The position numbers and the translations under genes were made by a program. A stretch of DNA of 58,097 bases, taken from Gammaproteobacteria bacterium (lineage in GTDB: Bacteria > Pseudomonadota > Gammaproteobacteria > JAJPIJ01). A model generated the notes under the pieces. That model made no database searches, had not been told where the DNA came from, and was given only the letters and a program-made list of their open reading frames with translations. Below, in pieces: positions 1 to 11,147 of this stretch (its first letter is position 1; every line of letters begins with the position of its first letter). The stretch is taken from NCBI GenBank assembly GCA_022071965.1, contig JAJVIQ010000029.1:1-58097 (forward strand). The letters are read 5' to 3'.

Positions 1-1032
1 CGGCACGGCGACCGTGCCGGCCGGGACCGCCCCGGCTCCCGGACCGGCGGCCGCGCTCTCCGCGCCGGGGGTCGCGCCGGCCGAGGGTGACACGCCGCCT
101 TCGGTCTGCGCCGGCATGGCGGCGTCCCCGCGCCCCGCGTACAACCAGTACGACGTCCCGGCCGCCGCGAGCAGCAGGACGGCTGCCGCGGCCGTCGCGG
201 TCCACGCCGGGAATCGCCGCTGCGGGCGATATTCGCTGTCCTTGGCCGCCATGCGCACGTGCCTGGGGGTGACGGCCATCGCCTGCTCCGCGTAGGCGGC
301 CAGCATCGATTTGTCCGCGATGATGTTGATGCGACGCACCAGGCCCGCCGAATATTTTTCGATCGCCTTGACCGCCGACGGACCGAACACCTCCGCGCCG
401 CGGAACCCGCACGCCCGCAGGCGGCTGTTCAGATAATCCCGGATCTCCCAGTGCTGGAACGGCGTGAGCGGAAAGGTGTGCGTGATGCGTTCCTTGAGCT
501 GCCGGATCTCGTGCCGCGACAGGGTGTCCTCCAGTTCGGGCTGACCGAACAGCACGATCTGCATGAGCTTGTCCTGCCCGGTCTCGAGGTTGCTGAGCAG
601 GCGCACCTCCTCCAGGGTCGCCATCGGCATGCTCTGGGCCTCTTCGATGAACAGCACCACGCGGCGGTTCTCGGCGTGCTTGGCGAGCAGGAAATCCTGC
701 AGCGCACGCATCACCACCAGCCGGTCGTCTCCGGGGCTGACGTTGAGCTTCAGCTCGAAGACGATGGCGTGCAGGATGTGCTCGGGCGACAGGCTCGGAT
801 TGGCGATGTAGACGACGTCGACGTGCCGCGGCAGCTCGAGCTCCAGCATGCGGCAGAGCATGGTCTTGCCGCTGCCGACCTCGCCGACGACCTTGACGAT
901 CCCCTCGCCGCTGGTGATGGCGTACACGAGGGCCTCGAGCGCCGCGCCGCGATTGGCCCCGGGGAAGAACAGCCGGGTGTCGGGCGTGATCTTGAAGGGC
1001 GGCTGATCGAGACCGAAGAACTTGTAGTACAT
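1..1032 (-). CDS. ExeA/GspA-like AAA ATPase (C-terminus cut by window edge)
   Basis: This is the first 344 codons of an ExeA/MshM-type secretion ATPase; the reading frame is still open at the left edge. The N-terminus MYYKFFGL is typical of the family. A Walker A motif (GEVGSGKT, residues 50-57) and a Walker B motif (VVLFIEEAQ, about 125-133) are intact, so ATP binding is likely. A single hydrophobic segment at about 276-298 should anchor the protein in the inner membrane. After it the sequence becomes Ala/Pro/Gly-rich, probably a periplasmic linker. It starts 20 bases after the sigma-54 regulator ends, which suggests one operon. Relatives serve type II secretion, MSHA pili or PEP-CTERM/exosortase loci; the sequence here does not decide which. 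Confidence 0.8.
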   Translation of the reverse strand, partial: MYYKFFGLDQPPFKITPDTRLFFPGANRGAALEALVYAITSGEGIVKVVGEVGSGKTMLCRMLELELPRHVDVVYIANPSLSPEHILHAIVFELKLNVSPGDDRLVVMRALQDFLLAKHAENRRVVLFIEEAQSMPMATLEEVRLLSNLETGQDKLMQIVLFGQPELEDTLSRHEIRQLKERITHTFPLTPFQHWEIRDYLNSRLRACGFRGAEVFGPSAVKAIEKYSAGLVRRINIIADKSMLAAYAEQAMAVTPRHVRMAAKDSEYRPQRRFPAWTATAAAAVLLLAAAGTSYWLYAGRGDAAMPAQTEGGVSPSAGATPGAESAAAGPGAGAVPAGTVAVP

Positions 1033-1051
1033 GTTTCCCCTGGGTCGTTTG

Positions 1052-2527
1052 CTATTCGGAGAACTGTATCGAGAGGCGCTGCAGACGGCTGTAGAGCGTG
1101 GTGCGATTCATGCCGAGCATGCGCGCGGCCTTGCTCAGGTTGCCACCGGCGATGCGCAGGGCGGCGTTGATGTAGCGTCGCTCCCACTCCGCCAGCGCCG
1201 CTTCGAGCGCGAATCCGTGCGCACGCATCTCCTGCTCGGCCAGCGTGCCGAGGTCCCCGCGTTCCTCACGCCCTCCCCCCACGACCGCGTCGGTCTCGAG
1301 CTCCGCCGCGAGCTCGCGGGCGCTCACCGTGCGGCCCGCGTACTTGGCCCCGAGACGGATGACGATGTTGCGCAGCTCCCGGACGTTGCCCGGGAAGCTG
1401 TATTTCCGCAGCTGTTCCTCCGCGTCCGCGGAGAGGGTGAACGGCGCGGAATGCGCAGCGTACAGCCGCCGGAACCCCTCCAGCAGCAGCAGGCAGTCGT
1501 CATCGCGCTCGCGCAGCGGCGGCACGCGCACGCTCAACACGCTCAGGCGATGAAAGAGATCTTGGCGGAAGCGCCCCACGCGCACCTCCTCGCGCAGGTC
1601 GCGATTGGTGGCCGCGAGCACCCGTGCCTTCGAGGCGCGCGGTTCGGTTTCGCCGATGCGGTAGTACTCGCCGTTCTCGAGCACGCGCAGCAGCTTCGCC
1701 TGCAAGGGCAGCGGGAACTCCCCGATCTCGTCGAGCAGCAGGGTACCGGCGCCGGCCTGCTCGAAGAAGCCGCTCTTGCCGGAATCCGCGCCGGTGAAGG
1801 CGCCCTTGGCGTGTCCGAAGAGCTGCGATTCGAGCAGTTCGCTCGTGAAGGCGGCGCAGTTCACGGCCAGGAACGGCTTGTCGGCGCGCTCGCTCTCCGT
1901 GTGCAGGGCCCGGGCGATGAGCTCCTTGCCGCTGCCGGATTCACCCTCGATCAGCACGGGAAATGGCGTGCGGGCGAACTGCCGGACAAGGGCCCGCAAG
2001 GTCTGCATGGCGCCGCTGCGCCCGACGAGGGTGTCCGCGCTGGGCGTTTCCTCGATCGCGGGCCGCTCGGCCTCCAGCATCATCAGCTGGTGGTTGAGGC
2101 GCGATTTCAGCAGCAGCGCGTCGCACGGCTTGGGGATGAAGTCCACCGCGCCGAGCGTCAGCGCATGCTGGATGTTGCCGCGATTGCTCTGTCCGGAGAG
2201 GACCAGGATCTTCATCGAGGGATTGAATGCCAGCAGTTCCTCGATGAGCGCGAAGCCCTCCGCAGGCGTGTGCGGCGTGGGCGGCAGGCCCAGATCGACC
2301 AGCGCCAGCGCGGGCATCTGTGCGGTTCGCCGCAGCAGCGACTTTACCTCGGCGCGGGTCCCCGCCGTCTGCACCGCATAGGCATCCTCCAGCACGAAGC
2401 GCAGCGAGTCGACGATGAGCGGGTCATCGTCAACCAGCAGCAACGCCGTACGCGTCGTGACAGATGGGCTGGCGGATTCCGTGCGACTCACCCGATTCAC
2501 CTTACGCCGAACGCCGGGGCGCGGCAA
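1052..2527 (-). CDS. Sigma-54-dependent response regulator (PrsR/NtrC-like)
   Basis: A 491-residue three-domain regulator. The N-terminal receiver has the acidic DDD cluster (33-35), a phosphoacceptor Asp78 in LVDLGLPP and Lys133. The AAA+ domain has Walker A GESGSGKE (195-202), the sigma-54 contact loop GAFTGA (242-247) and DEIGE (266-270). A Fis-type helix-turn-helix lies in the last 40 residues (AARMLGMNRTTLYSRLQRL). The receiver's DLGLPP run followed by an insert and AEG recalls, from memory, the PrsR-type regulators of PEP-CTERM/exosortase loci. No histidine kinase is in the window. It would activate sigma-54 promoters, perhaps for extracellular polysaccharide or secretion genes; that target is inference. 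The first 25 residues may not be translated. Confidence 0.85.
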   Translation of the reverse strand: MPRPGVRRKVNRVSRTESASPSVTTRTALLLVDDDPLIVDSLRFVLEDAYAVQTAGTRAEVKSLLRRTAQMPALALVDLGLPPTPHTPAEGFALIEELLAFNPSMKILVLSGQSNRGNIQHALTLGAVDFIPKPCDALLLKSRLNHQLMMLEAERPAIEETPSADTLVGRSGAMQTLRALVRQFARTPFPVLIEGESGSGKELIARALHTESERADKPFLAVNCAAFTSELLESQLFGHAKGAFTGADSGKSGFFEQAGAGTLLLDEIGEFPLPLQAKLLRVLENGEYYRIGETEPRASKARVLAATNRDLREEVRVGRFRQDLFHRLSVLSVRVPPLRERDDDCLLLLEGFRRLYAAHSAPFTLSADAEEQLRKYSFPGNVRELRNIVIRLGAKYAGRTVSARELAAELETDAVVGGGREERGDLGTLAEQEMRAHGFALEAALAEWERRYINAALRIAGGNLSKAARMLGMNRTTLYSRLQRLSIQFSE

Positions 2528-2563
2528 CTTGCCGCGCCGCGGGCCGCAAAGGGCCGTGTGGCG

Positions 2564-3421
2564 CTACTGCGCGCGCAATCCGAGGTTCCCCCAGACGGCC
2601 TCCGCCGGTTCGTGCTGATTCATGGTGTAGATGTGCAGACCCGGGGCGCCGCGCTCCAGGAGTCGCCGGCACAATTCGGTGGTCACGTCGATGCCGAAAC
2701 GGCGGATGGAGACGCGGTCATCGCCGAAATCCCGCATGCGTTTCTGGATCCAGCGTGGGATCTCCGCGCCGCAGCCCTCCGAGAACCGCATCAGCTGGGT
2801 GAAATTGGTGATCGGCATGATGCCCGGCGTGATCGGGATGGTGATGCCGAGCCTCCGGCAGTCGTCCACGAACCGGAAATAGGCGTCGGGATTGAAGAAA
2901 TACTGGGTGATCGCCCCGTCGGCGCCGGCATCGACCTTGCGCTTGAAGTTCCTGAGGTCCTCCTGGGCCGACCCGGCCTGCGGATGCACCTCCGGGTAGG
3001 CCGCCACCTCGATGTGGAACCAGTCCCCGGACTCGCGTCGGATGAACTCCACGAGCTCGTTGGCGTAACGCAACTCGCCCCAGCCTACGGTGCCGGAGGG
3101 CATGTCGCCGCGCAAGGCGACGACCTGGCGGATCCCCGCGTCCCTGTAGCGGCCGAGCACCTCCCGGATCGTCGTCACCGGCGTACCGATGCATGAGAGA
3201 TGCGGTGCGGCATCGATTCCCGTCGCCCGCTTGATCTCCTGCACCGTCTCGAATGTCAGGTCGCGGGTGCCGCCGCCGGCGCCGAAGGTGACGGAGAAGA
3301 AATCCGGCTTCAGCTTTGCGAGCCGATCGCGGGTGGTCTGCAGCTTGCCCACCGCCTCGGGCGTGCGCGGCGGAAAAAATTCGAAGCTGTAAGTCGGCCG
3401 AGTAGTAGTCTGCGTCCCCAT
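2564..3421 (-). CDS. metF: 5,10-methylenetetrahydrofolate reductase
   Basis: MetF reduces methylene-THF to methyl-THF, the methyl donor for methionine synthesis. The 285-residue product begins MGTQTTTRPTYSFEFFPPRT, with the family's SFEFFPP signature, and contains FGAGGGTRDLTFETV, HLSCIG and ITPGIMPI. I chose the start at 3421 because the upstream 60 in-frame codons are low-complexity Arg/Ala/Gly sequence outside the family. It lies downstream of ahcY on the same strand, separated by 112 bases that hold a very strong hairpin. Together with ahcY and metK it forms a methyl-cycle cluster. No methionine synthase is visible here. Confidence 0.95.
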   Translation of the reverse strand: MGTQTTTRPTYSFEFFPPRTPEAVGKLQTTRDRLAKLKPDFFSVTFGAGGGTRDLTFETVQEIKRATGIDAAPHLSCIGTPVTTIREVLGRYRDAGIRQVVALRGDMPSGTVGWGELRYANELVEFIRRESGDWFHIEVAAYPEVHPQAGSAQEDLRNFKRKVDAGADGAITQYFFNPDAYFRFVDDCRRLGITIPITPGIMPITNFTQLMRFSEGCGAEIPRWIQKRMRDFGDDRVSIRRFGIDVTTELCRRLLERGAPGLHIYTMNQHEPAEAVWGNLGLRAQ

Positions 3422-3452
3422 AAGCCCTGCCTGGAAAACCGGTGTACGAGAC

Positions 3453-3496
3453 CCCGGCGAGCCGCGCGGGCTGGCGCCCGCCCGCGGCTCGCCGGG
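3453..3496. repeat. Strong inverted repeat between ahcY and metF
   Basis: The arms CCCGGCGAGCCGCG and CGCGGCTCGCCGGG are nearly perfect complements around a short GC-rich loop. No T-tract follows in either direction, so this is not a standard intrinsic terminator. It lies in the 112 bases between the ahcY stop and the metF start, and could reduce read-through or stabilise the ahcY mRNA 3' end; both roles are inference. Confidence 0.6.
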
Positions 3497-3533
3497 CTGT
3501 TTCGCGGCGCGCGGCGCGCGCGCATCCAGCCGA

Positions 3534-4961
<1,428 letters not shown>

Positions 4962-5000
4962 CTCGCGCCCTCCTTTCTCTGGTCGAACAAGAAAAAAGTT

Positions 5001-5080
5001 TGCGAGCGCCGTTCCGAACACCAATGACGGGAATGCCCTGAGCCTGACGTCCGGTGGATCGCTGCAGCGCTCCTCAAGGC
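5001..5080 (-). promoter_or_regulatory. S-adenosylhomocysteine (SAH) riboswitch
   Basis: In the ahcY leader the minus strand reads CCTTGAG, GAGCGCTGC, a variable loop, CAGG, then CTCAGGG. The 7-base arms pair (one G-U) to form stem P1, with the conserved GAGCGCTGC and AGG inside. Downstream, ACGGCGCTC can pair with the GAGCGC of the loop, giving the pseudoknot characteristic of this class. The layout agrees with the Ralstonia SAH aptamer as I remember it. It ends about 40 bases before the ahcY start codon, immediately after a promoter. High SAH would be expected to raise ahcY expression. The match is by eye, not by covariance model. Confidence 0.9.
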
Positions 5081-5088
5081 AGGCCGCG

Positions 5089-5117
5089 AGTATAGACGCG
5101 CCGCGCCGCGCAGAAAA
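5089..5117 (-). promoter_or_regulatory. Promoter of ahcY (sigma-70 type)
   Basis: A TATACT -10 hexamer lies at 5094-5089 on the minus strand, with a weak TTTTCT -35 element 17 bases upstream. The predicted transcription start, about 5082, falls directly at the 5' edge of the riboswitch, which supports the assignment. Confidence 0.6.
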
Positions 5118-5225
5118 GCTCGATCTTTGAATCGCCAGTGGCGGGCGGTCGGACCGCGCCGGCCGCCCCGGGGCGCCGGGCGGGCGCAGGCAGCCATATG
5201 GCTGCGCCGTCAACGGCGGCGCGCT

Positions 5226-6392
5226 TCAGCGGATGCCCGCTGCCGAGCGCAGGATCTCGGCCTTGTCGGTACGCTCCCAGGTGAAGTCGGCGTCGCCGCG
5301 GCCGAAGTGCCCGTACGCGGCGGTCTGCCTGTAGATGGGGCGCAGCAGGTCGAGCATCTGCACGATGCCCTTGGGGCGCAGGTCGAAGTGCTGCAGCACC
5401 AGCTCCGCGAGCTGCTCGTCCGAGACCTTGCCGGTGCCGAAGGTCGTCACCGTCACGGAGGTCGGGCGGGCCACGCCGATGGCGTAGGACACCTGCACCT
5501 GGCACTTCGACGCCAGACCCGCGGCGACGACATTCTTTGCCACGTAGCGCGCCGCGTAGGCGGCCGAACGATCGACCTTCGAGGGGTCCTTGCCGGAGAA
5601 CGCGCCGCCGCCGTGCGGGGCCGCGCCGCCATAGGTGTCGACGATGATCTTCCGCCCGGTCAGGCCGCAGTCGCCCTGCGGGCCGCCGACGACAAACCGC
5701 CCGGTCGGATTGATGAGGTACTTCACCTCGCCCTTGATGAGTTCCCTGGGCAGCACCGGTTTGACGATCTCCTCGATGACCGCCTCCGTCAGGGTGGCGT
5801 GATCGATCTCCGGCGCATGCTGGGTGGAGAGTACCACGGTGTCGATGGAGTCCGGGCGGTTGTCCACGTAGCGCAGGGTCACCTGCGACTTGGCATCCGG
5901 CCGCAGCCAGGAGAGCCTGCCGCTCTTGCGCAGGATCGACTGCCGTTCCACCAGCCGGTGCGCGTAATAGATGGCCGCCGGCATCAACTCGGGCGTCTCC
6001 TCGCAGGCATATCCGAACATGAGTCCCTGATCGCCGGCGCCCTGCTCGAGATCCAGGCCGCGGCCTTCATCGACGCCCTGCGCGATATCGGGCGACTGCT
6101 TGTCGTAGGCGACGAGAACCGCACAGCCCCTGTAGTCGATGCCGTACTCGGTGTTGTCGTAACCGATTTCCTTGATCGCCTCACGCGCAACCTGGTTGTA
6201 GTCGATGGTCGCGTTGGTCGTGATCTCGCCGGCCAGGACCACGAGACCGGTGTTGCACAGGGTCTCGGCGGCGACGCGCGCGTACTTGTCCTTGGCAAGG
6301 ATTGCGTCGAGAATCGCATCGGAGATCTGGTCGGCCACCTTGTCGGGATGTCCTTCGGAGACCGACTCGGAGGTGAATAGGTGACTGGACAT
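5226..6392 (-). CDS. metK: S-adenosylmethionine synthetase
   Basis: MetK makes S-adenosylmethionine from methionine and ATP in the cytoplasm. The 388-residue product carries [10 protein letters not shown] near the N-terminus, the [12 protein letters not shown] hexapeptide region, and the phosphate-binding [16 protein letters not shown], all as in the family. The start at 6392 ([18 protein letters not shown]) is the normal family start; the 46 in-frame codons upstream are unrelated. It is read towards ahcY, about 145 bases from that gene's promoter, and is divergent from the thioredoxin-like gene at 6529. I see no SAM riboswitch in its leader. Confidence 0.97.
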   Translation of the reverse strand: MSSHLFTSESVSEGHPDKVADQISDAILDAILAKDKYARVAAETLCNTGLVVLAGEITTNATIDYNQVAREAIKEIGYDNTEYGIDYRGCAVLVAYDKQSPDIAQGVDEGRGLDLEQGAGDQGLMFGYACEETPELMPAAIYYAHRLVERQSILRKSGRLSWLRPDAKSQVTLRYVDNRPDSIDTVVLSTQHAPEIDHATLTEAVIEEIVKPVLPRELIKGEVKYLINPTGRFVVGGPQGDCGLTGRKIIVDTYGGAAPHGGGAFSGKDPSKVDRSAAYAARYVAKNVVAAGLASKCQVQVSYAIGVARPTSVTVTTFGTGKVSDEQLAELVLQHFDLRPKGIVQMLDLLRPIYRQTAAYGHFGRGDADFTWERTDKAEILRSAAGIR

Positions 6393-6528
6393 TGGCTGAA
6401 ATCCTTGCTGGCACGGTCTTGAGGCCGAAAAAAAGGCTGCCAAGTGTAGCCGCAACCCCGGCCTTTTGGTATCCGGCCGGGCGGGCTGTCGCACCCTGGT
6501 TTTCACGCCCCGGCCGGATCGAGCCCCC

Positions 6529-7083
6529 ATGGCGCTGACTCACACGCCCGTCTGCGATTTCGGCCGCCCGGCCGTCGATTTTTCGTTGCCCGACGTCGAT
6601 GGCAGGCTCTGGAGTCTCACCGACTGCCGCGGCGAGCGCGCGACGTTGGTCATGTTCATCTGCAATCACTGCCCGTACGTCAAGGCGATCTGCGATGCGT
6701 TGGTGCAGGACATGCAGGCGCTCGCCGGGCTCGGCGTGCGGGCCGTGGGCATCATGCCCAACGACTACTCGAGCTACCCGGAAGACGCGCCGGAGAGGAT
6801 GCGCGAGTTCGCGCGCGCGCACGGATTCGGCTTCCCCTATCTGATCGATGATACGCAGGCGGTGGCGCGCGCCTACGGCGCGGTGTGCACCCCGGATTTC
6901 TTCGGCTACGGCCGCGACCTGCGCCTGCAATACCGCGGCCGGCTGGATGCGACCACGCCGGGCAGGCCGGCGCCGGAGGGCTCCCCGCGCGAGTTGCTGG
7001 AAGCGATGACGCTCATCGCGCAGACCGGCCGCGGACCGCGGCAACAGACCCCCAGCATGGGGTGTTCGATCAAGTGGCGCTGA
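6529..7083 (+). CDS. Thioredoxin-fold protein (AhpC/TSA, TlpA-like)
   Basis: A 184-residue predicted redox protein. The thioredoxin fold is indicated by [13 protein letters not shown] followed by [14 protein letters not shown]; the CNHC motif (residues 45-48) gives two redox-active cysteines. CTPDFF provides the conserved cis-proline region. No signal peptide is apparent, so a cytoplasmic location is likely. It belongs to the widespread thioredoxin-family proteins that act as peroxiredoxin-like reductases; the exact substrate cannot be told. It is divergent from metK with 136 bases between, and convergent with the Sel1 gene, whose stop is 30 bases away. Confidence 0.85.
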   Translation: MALTHTPVCDFGRPAVDFSLPDVDGRLWSLTDCRGERATLVMFICNHCPYVKAICDALVQDMQALAGLGVRAVGIMPNDYSSYPEDAPERMREFARAHGFGFPYLIDDTQAVARAYGAVCTPDFFGYGRDLRLQYRGRLDATTPGRPAPEGSPRELLEAMTLIAQTGRGPRQQTPSMGCSIKWR

Positions 7084-7113
7084 GACACGCCGCGCCCCGG
7101 GACCTCGCCAACC

Positions 7114-8604
7114 TCACATCAAAGGGCGCCGGCCCTCGCCGCCGGAATCGTTGAGGATCGCGCCGATGTCGATGTCCTGCACCCACAGCGGCTGCGGGTC
7201 GTCGTGCACGCTCGTATCGCCGTCCTCGACCTTCACTGGGGAAGGCTCCTGCGACTCGGGCAACTCGATGACGTCTTCCAGGTCTTCGGTAGTGCGCGCC
7301 TCCTCGTCGCCCGGTTTCCCGGCGGCGGCCCTGCGCGCCTTCGTACCTATCTCCTGCCAGGTCCGGCGCGCCAGTTCCTTGGCCGCCTCGAGCTCCTCGG
7401 CCGTCAACAGGCCGCCCACCGCCTCGGCAAGCTTCAGTGCCCGCTCGTCGCCGGTGATCGCGGCAGCGACATAGAACCAGGTGTAGGCGGCAACGAAATC
7501 CTTGGCCCCGGCCATGCCGCGCGCGCAAACCACGCCCAGCCGGTAGGGCGCCCGAGGATGCCCGCCGCGCGCCGCCACCTCCAGCCAGTACCGCGCCTCG
7601 TGCATCATCGGCTTCTCGCTGTAGGCGCCGGCGGCGTAGAGTCGGCCGAGGCGGTAGGCCGCCCTGACGCTGCCGTTGGCGGCCGCCCGGCTCAGCCACA
7701 GAAATGCCTTGGCCTGGTCCCGCTCGACGCCGAGTCCGTTCAGGTAGAAGGATCCGAGGGCATACTGCGAGTCGGCATGCCTGCGGCGCGCCGCCTTGCG
7801 ATACCAGCCTATCGCCTCGACGTCGCTCTTCTCCACGCCCACGCCGTAGGCGTAGACATAACCGAGGTTGTATTGGGCCTCGAGATGCCCGCGCTCGGCG
7901 GCGCACCGCAGCCATTGTGCGGCCTCGCCGGAATGCTTCTGGATACCGACACCGGTGAGCAATGCCTTGGCGAGGCGGAACTGGGCGCCGGCGTGCCCCT
8001 GCCGGGCGGCGCGATCGAACCAGATCACGGCCTGCATGGGGTCCCGCTCACAGCCCTGTCCACGCAGATAGGCCAGCCCGAGCCGGAACTGCGCCGGCGC
8101 GTACCCGTTGCGGGCGGCGCGACGATACCATTCCACGGCCAGGGATCGGTCGCGCAGGATGCCGCGTCCCAGTGCATAGGCCCGCGCGAGCAGGTAGCGC
8201 GCCCGGGCGTGGCCCTTCTCGGCGGCCAGCCGGTACCACTGCACGGCCTTGGCGGGGTCGCGCGCAACGCCACGTCCCAACCGGTAACAATCCCCGATCA
8301 GGACCATGGCCGCGGCATGCTGCCCGCTGGCCGCGGCCCGCGTGAGCCAATCCAGATGCTGCAGCTGATCATGGGCGACGCCATCGCCATCGCGGTAGAC
8401 GAGGGCCAGCTGATACTGCGCCGGCGCGTATTCGGCCTCGGCGGCGCGCAACAGCCACTGCAGGGATTCCTGCGTGTCCCGGTCCATGCCGATCCCGTGC
8501 CGCAGATGCTCGGCCAGTTGTGTGGCCGCCGCCGGGTCTCCGGCGCGGGCCCGGTCCATCAGCGACTCCAGGTCCCCGTTGAATGCCAACGCCATGGCAG
8601 ACAT
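7114..8604 (-). CDS. Sel1-repeat (TPR-like) protein
   Basis: The 496-residue product is built from about ten Sel1-like repeats of 36 residues, recognisable by units such as [18 protein letters not shown] and [19 protein letters not shown], from about residue 45 to 370. These alpha-solenoids bind partner proteins. The C-terminal 120 residues are acidic and repeat-free ([21 protein letters not shown]). No signal peptide is seen with the start at 8604; an ATG at 8595 is an alternative. No partner is suggested by the neighbours, so the role is unknown. A 346-base gap separates it from the divergent transketolase gene. Confidence 0.85.
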   Translation of the reverse strand: MSAMALAFNGDLESLMDRARAGDPAAATQLAEHLRHGIGMDRDTQESLQWLLRAAEAEYAPAQYQLALVYRDGDGVAHDQLQHLDWLTRAAASGQHAAAMVLIGDCYRLGRGVARDPAKAVQWYRLAAEKGHARARYLLARAYALGRGILRDRSLAVEWYRRAARNGYAPAQFRLGLAYLRGQGCERDPMQAVIWFDRAARQGHAGAQFRLAKALLTGVGIQKHSGEAAQWLRCAAERGHLEAQYNLGYVYAYGVGVEKSDVEAIGWYRKAARRRHADSQYALGSFYLNGLGVERDQAKAFLWLSRAAANGSVRAAYRLGRLYAAGAYSEKPMMHEARYWLEVAARGGHPRAPYRLGVVCARGMAGAKDFVAAYTWFYVAAAITGDERALKLAEAVGGLLTAEELEAAKELARRTWQEIGTKARRAAAGKPGDEEARTTEDLEDVIELPESQEPSPVKVEDGDTSVHDDPQPLWVQDIDIGAILNDSGGEGRRPLM

Positions 8605-8950
8605 CCCCTGCCGCGCCCCAACGCGACGCGGCGATACGGTTGCGCCGCCGGCGTGGCGAACCGCGGCGTGTACCGCCGCCCCCACCCGCCACGCCCCGGC
8701 GGTCCCGGCAACCGCCGATGCGAGTTGCCGCGAGCGCGATCGGCGACCTTGGCACGATATTGCGAATCATCCGCCGCCGCAAGGCGCGGCGAAATCCGGG
8801 CGTCCCGCGCCCCCGGATCGCATGGGCGCATTCCTCCTCGCAAAAGACCCGGAGGCGGGGCGTTCACTTGCCGTTAGGGGTCTGCTGCGGGAGAATGTCG
8901 CCCCTTCTTATCGGGCTGCCGTTCGGGCCGTTCGATACGTCAAAACAATC
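8605..8950. other. Intergenic region between Sel1 gene and tkt
   Basis: This divergent gap of 346 bases is GC-rich and shows no convincing gene. It holds the likely tkt promoter at 8868-8896. The transketolase frame extends back through it, but that sequence is Arg/Ala/Pro-rich and unlike the family, so I treat it as non-coding. Confidence 0.5.
8868..8896 (+). promoter_or_regulatory. Possible tkt promoter
   Basis: TTGCCG and GAGAAT are separated by 17 bases, placing a transcription start near 8903, about 48 bases before the tkt start codon. The -10 element is poor, so this is tentative. Confidence 0.35.
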
Positions 8951-10993
8951 ATGAACCGGCCCCAACCCCTGATGGAAACGTCCCCGCCGTCCAGCCGCCG
9001 CGAACTGGCCAATGCAATCCGTGCCCTGAGCATGGATGCGGTGCAGCAAGCCAACTCCGGACACCCCGGCGCACCCATGGGTATGGCCGACATCGCCGAG
9101 GTACTCTGGAACGACTTTCTCCGCCACAACCCGGCCAATCCGAGATGGCCCGACCGCGATCGGTTCATCATGTCGAACGGCCACGGGTCGATGCTGCTGT
9201 ACAGCCTCCTGCACTTGACGGGCTATGCGGTAACCATCGATGACTTGAAGAATTTCCGCCAACTGCACTCCAAGACGCCGGGCCACCCGGAGTACGGCTC
9301 GGCTCCGGGCGTGGAGACGACCACGGGGCCGCTCGGTCAGGGGCTTGCCAATGCCGTGGGCATGGCCATCGCGGAGAAGCAGCTGGCCGCCCACTTCAAC
9401 CGCGACGGCTTCGAGGTGGTCGACCATCACACCTATGTCTTTGTCGGGGACGGCTGCCTGATGGAGGGCATCTCGCACGAGGCCTGTTCGCTGGCCGGGA
9501 CGCTGGGGCTCGGCAAGCTCATCGCGGTCTACGACGACAACGGCATCTCGATCGACGGCGAGGTGCACCGCTGGTTCACCGATGACACCCCCCAGCGCTT
9601 CGAGGCCTACCACTGGCGGGTGATACGCGGCGTCAACGGCCACGACGCCGAGGCGGTTCTCGCCGCCTTCGCCGAGGCGCGGCGCGACGTCGGCCGCCCC
9701 ACGCTCATCTGCTGCAAGACGGTGATCGGATACGGCGCCCCCGGCAAACAGGGTACCGAGGGCTGCCACGGCGCGGCGCTCGGTACCGAGGAGATCGCCC
9801 GTGCCCGCGCCTACCTGAAGTGGGAGCACGCCCCGTTCGTGATTCCGCCCCCAATCTATGCGGCCTACGACGCCCGCCCGAAGGGCGCGGCCGCCGAGGC
9901 CGCGTGGCGGCAGACCTTCGAGGCCTACCGCGGCGCGTATCCGGAGCTGGCGGCGGAATTCGAGCGGCGCACGGCAGGCAGGCTGTCGGCGGGGTGGGAT
10001 CAGACCGCGCGCAGCTACATCGCCGCCATCGCCGCCAGGGACGAGGCGGTCGCCAGCCGCAAGGCCTCGCAGAACGTCCTGAACGCCTACGCGCCGGTAC
10101 TGCCCGAGCTGCTCGGCGGGTCCGCGGACCTCACCGGCTCCAACCTGACGTGGTGGTCCGGCTCCAGGGCCGTATCAGCGGCCAACGAGGACGCGAACTA
10201 CATACACTACGGCGTGCGCGAGTTCGCGATGTCGGCGGTGATGAGCGGCATCAGCCTGCACGGCGGATTCATCCCTTACGGGGGCACCTTTCTCGTCTTC
10301 TCGGATTACGCGCGCAACGCCGTGCGTCTGGCCGCACTCATGAAGGTGCGCTGTGTGTACGTCTACACGCACGACTCCATCGGTCTGGGCGAGGACGGCC
10401 CGACGCACCAGCCCGTGGAACACGCCGCGAGCCTCCGCCTCATCCCGAACATGAGCATCTGGCGCCCCTGCGACGCGGTGGAGACCGCCGTCGCCTGGAA
10501 GGCGGCCGTCGAACGCACGGGCGGCCCGACCTGCCTGCTGCTCAGCCGCCAGAACCTGCCCGCCATGCCCCGTACGGAGACCCAGATCGAGGCCATCGCG
10601 CGGGGCGGATACGTGCTGATCGACACGGGCGGCCAACCGGACGCGATCGTCATCGCCACCGGCTCGGAGGTGTCGCTGGCCGCCGCCGCCGCGCGGCTGC
10701 TCGCGTCCGAGCAGATCGCCGTCCGCGTCGTGTCGATGCCCTCGACCGATCGCTTCGACGCGCAGGATGCGGCCTACCGCGCGCAGGTCCTGCCTGCCCG
10801 CGTGCGCGCGCGCGTTGCCGTCGAGGCCGGCGTCACGGACTACTGGCGCAAGTATGTCGGGCTCGACGGCGGGGTCGTGGGCATCGACAGTTTCGGGGAA
10901 TCGGCGCCGGGCGATCTGCTGATGAAGCATTTCGGCTTCACCGTCGAGAACGTGGTTCGCGCGATCCGGCAGGTCCTGCAGCGGCAATCGTGA
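8951..10993 (+). CDS. tkt: Transketolase
   Basis: Transketolase moves two-carbon units between sugar phosphates in the pentose phosphate and Calvin cycles. The 680-residue product is full length. It has the N-terminal [25 protein letters not shown] split here as [14 protein letters not shown] and [10 protein letters not shown], the thiamine-diphosphate motif [13 protein letters not shown], and the central [14 protein letters not shown] region. The start at 8951 is a choice; an ATG at 8972 also fits and neither has a good ribosome-binding site. It heads a same-strand series tkt-gap-pgk-pyk-fba, an arrangement common in autotrophic proteobacteria, which suggests dual use in glycolysis and CO2 fixation. 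No RuBisCO is visible in the window. Confidence 0.96.
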   Translation: MNRPQPLMETSPPSSRRELANAIRALSMDAVQQANSGHPGAPMGMADIAEVLWNDFLRHNPANPRWPDRDRFIMSNGHGSMLLYSLLHLTGYAVTIDDLKNFRQLHSKTPGHPEYGSAPGVETTTGPLGQGLANAVGMAIAEKQLAAHFNRDGFEVVDHHTYVFVGDGCLMEGISHEACSLAGTLGLGKLIAVYDDNGISIDGEVHRWFTDDTPQRFEAYHWRVIRGVNGHDAEAVLAAFAEARRDVGRPTLICCKTVIGYGAPGKQGTEGCHGAALGTEEIARARAYLKWEHAPFVIPPPIYAAYDARPKGAAAEAAWRQTFEAYRGAYPELAAEFERRTAGRLSAGWDQTARSYIAAIAARDEAVASRKASQNVLNAYAPVLPELLGGSADLTGSNLTWWSGSRAVSAANEDANYIHYGVREFAMSAVMSGISLHGGFIPYGGTFLVFSDYARNAVRLAALMKVRCVYVYTHDSIGLGEDGPTHQPVEHAASLRLIPNMSIWRPCDAVETAVAWKAAVERTGGPTCLLLSRQNLPAMPRTETQIEAIARGGYVLIDTGGQPDAIVIATGSEVSLAAAAARLLASEQIAVRVVSMPSTDRFDAQDAAYRAQVLPARVRARVAVEAGVTDYWRKYVGLDGGVVGIDSFGESAPGDLLMKHFGFTVENVVRAIRQVLQRQS

Positions 10994-11147
10994 GGCGTCG
11001 GCAATTCCGCGGGCTGACACTTTCGTCGCGGCCCGCACGCGTGCTTTCATTCGCGATTGCCTCGCGAGCGAGCGTGTGGCAGCAAGATGTACAGGGCGCG
11101 CCCCGGCGAGGGGGCGCACGTTTGGAATCAATGCGGAGAATATGTGC

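Noticed and set aside
1031-3196. A 721-codon plus-strand frame
   Set aside because: It is the antisense shadow of the sigma-54 regulator and metF. Its translation is low-complexity Arg/Ala/Gln sequence without domains, while the minus strand gives clear families.
5190-5205. Palindrome GCAGCCATATGGCTGC between ahcY and metK
   Set aside because: It is perfect but isolated, without T-tract on either side or other sign of function; a weak terminator cannot be excluded.
6393-6528. Possible SAM riboswitch upstream of metK
   Set aside because: The 136-base gap lacks the conserved cores of the SAM riboswitch classes I know; only poly-A/T and weak promoter-like sequence is seen.
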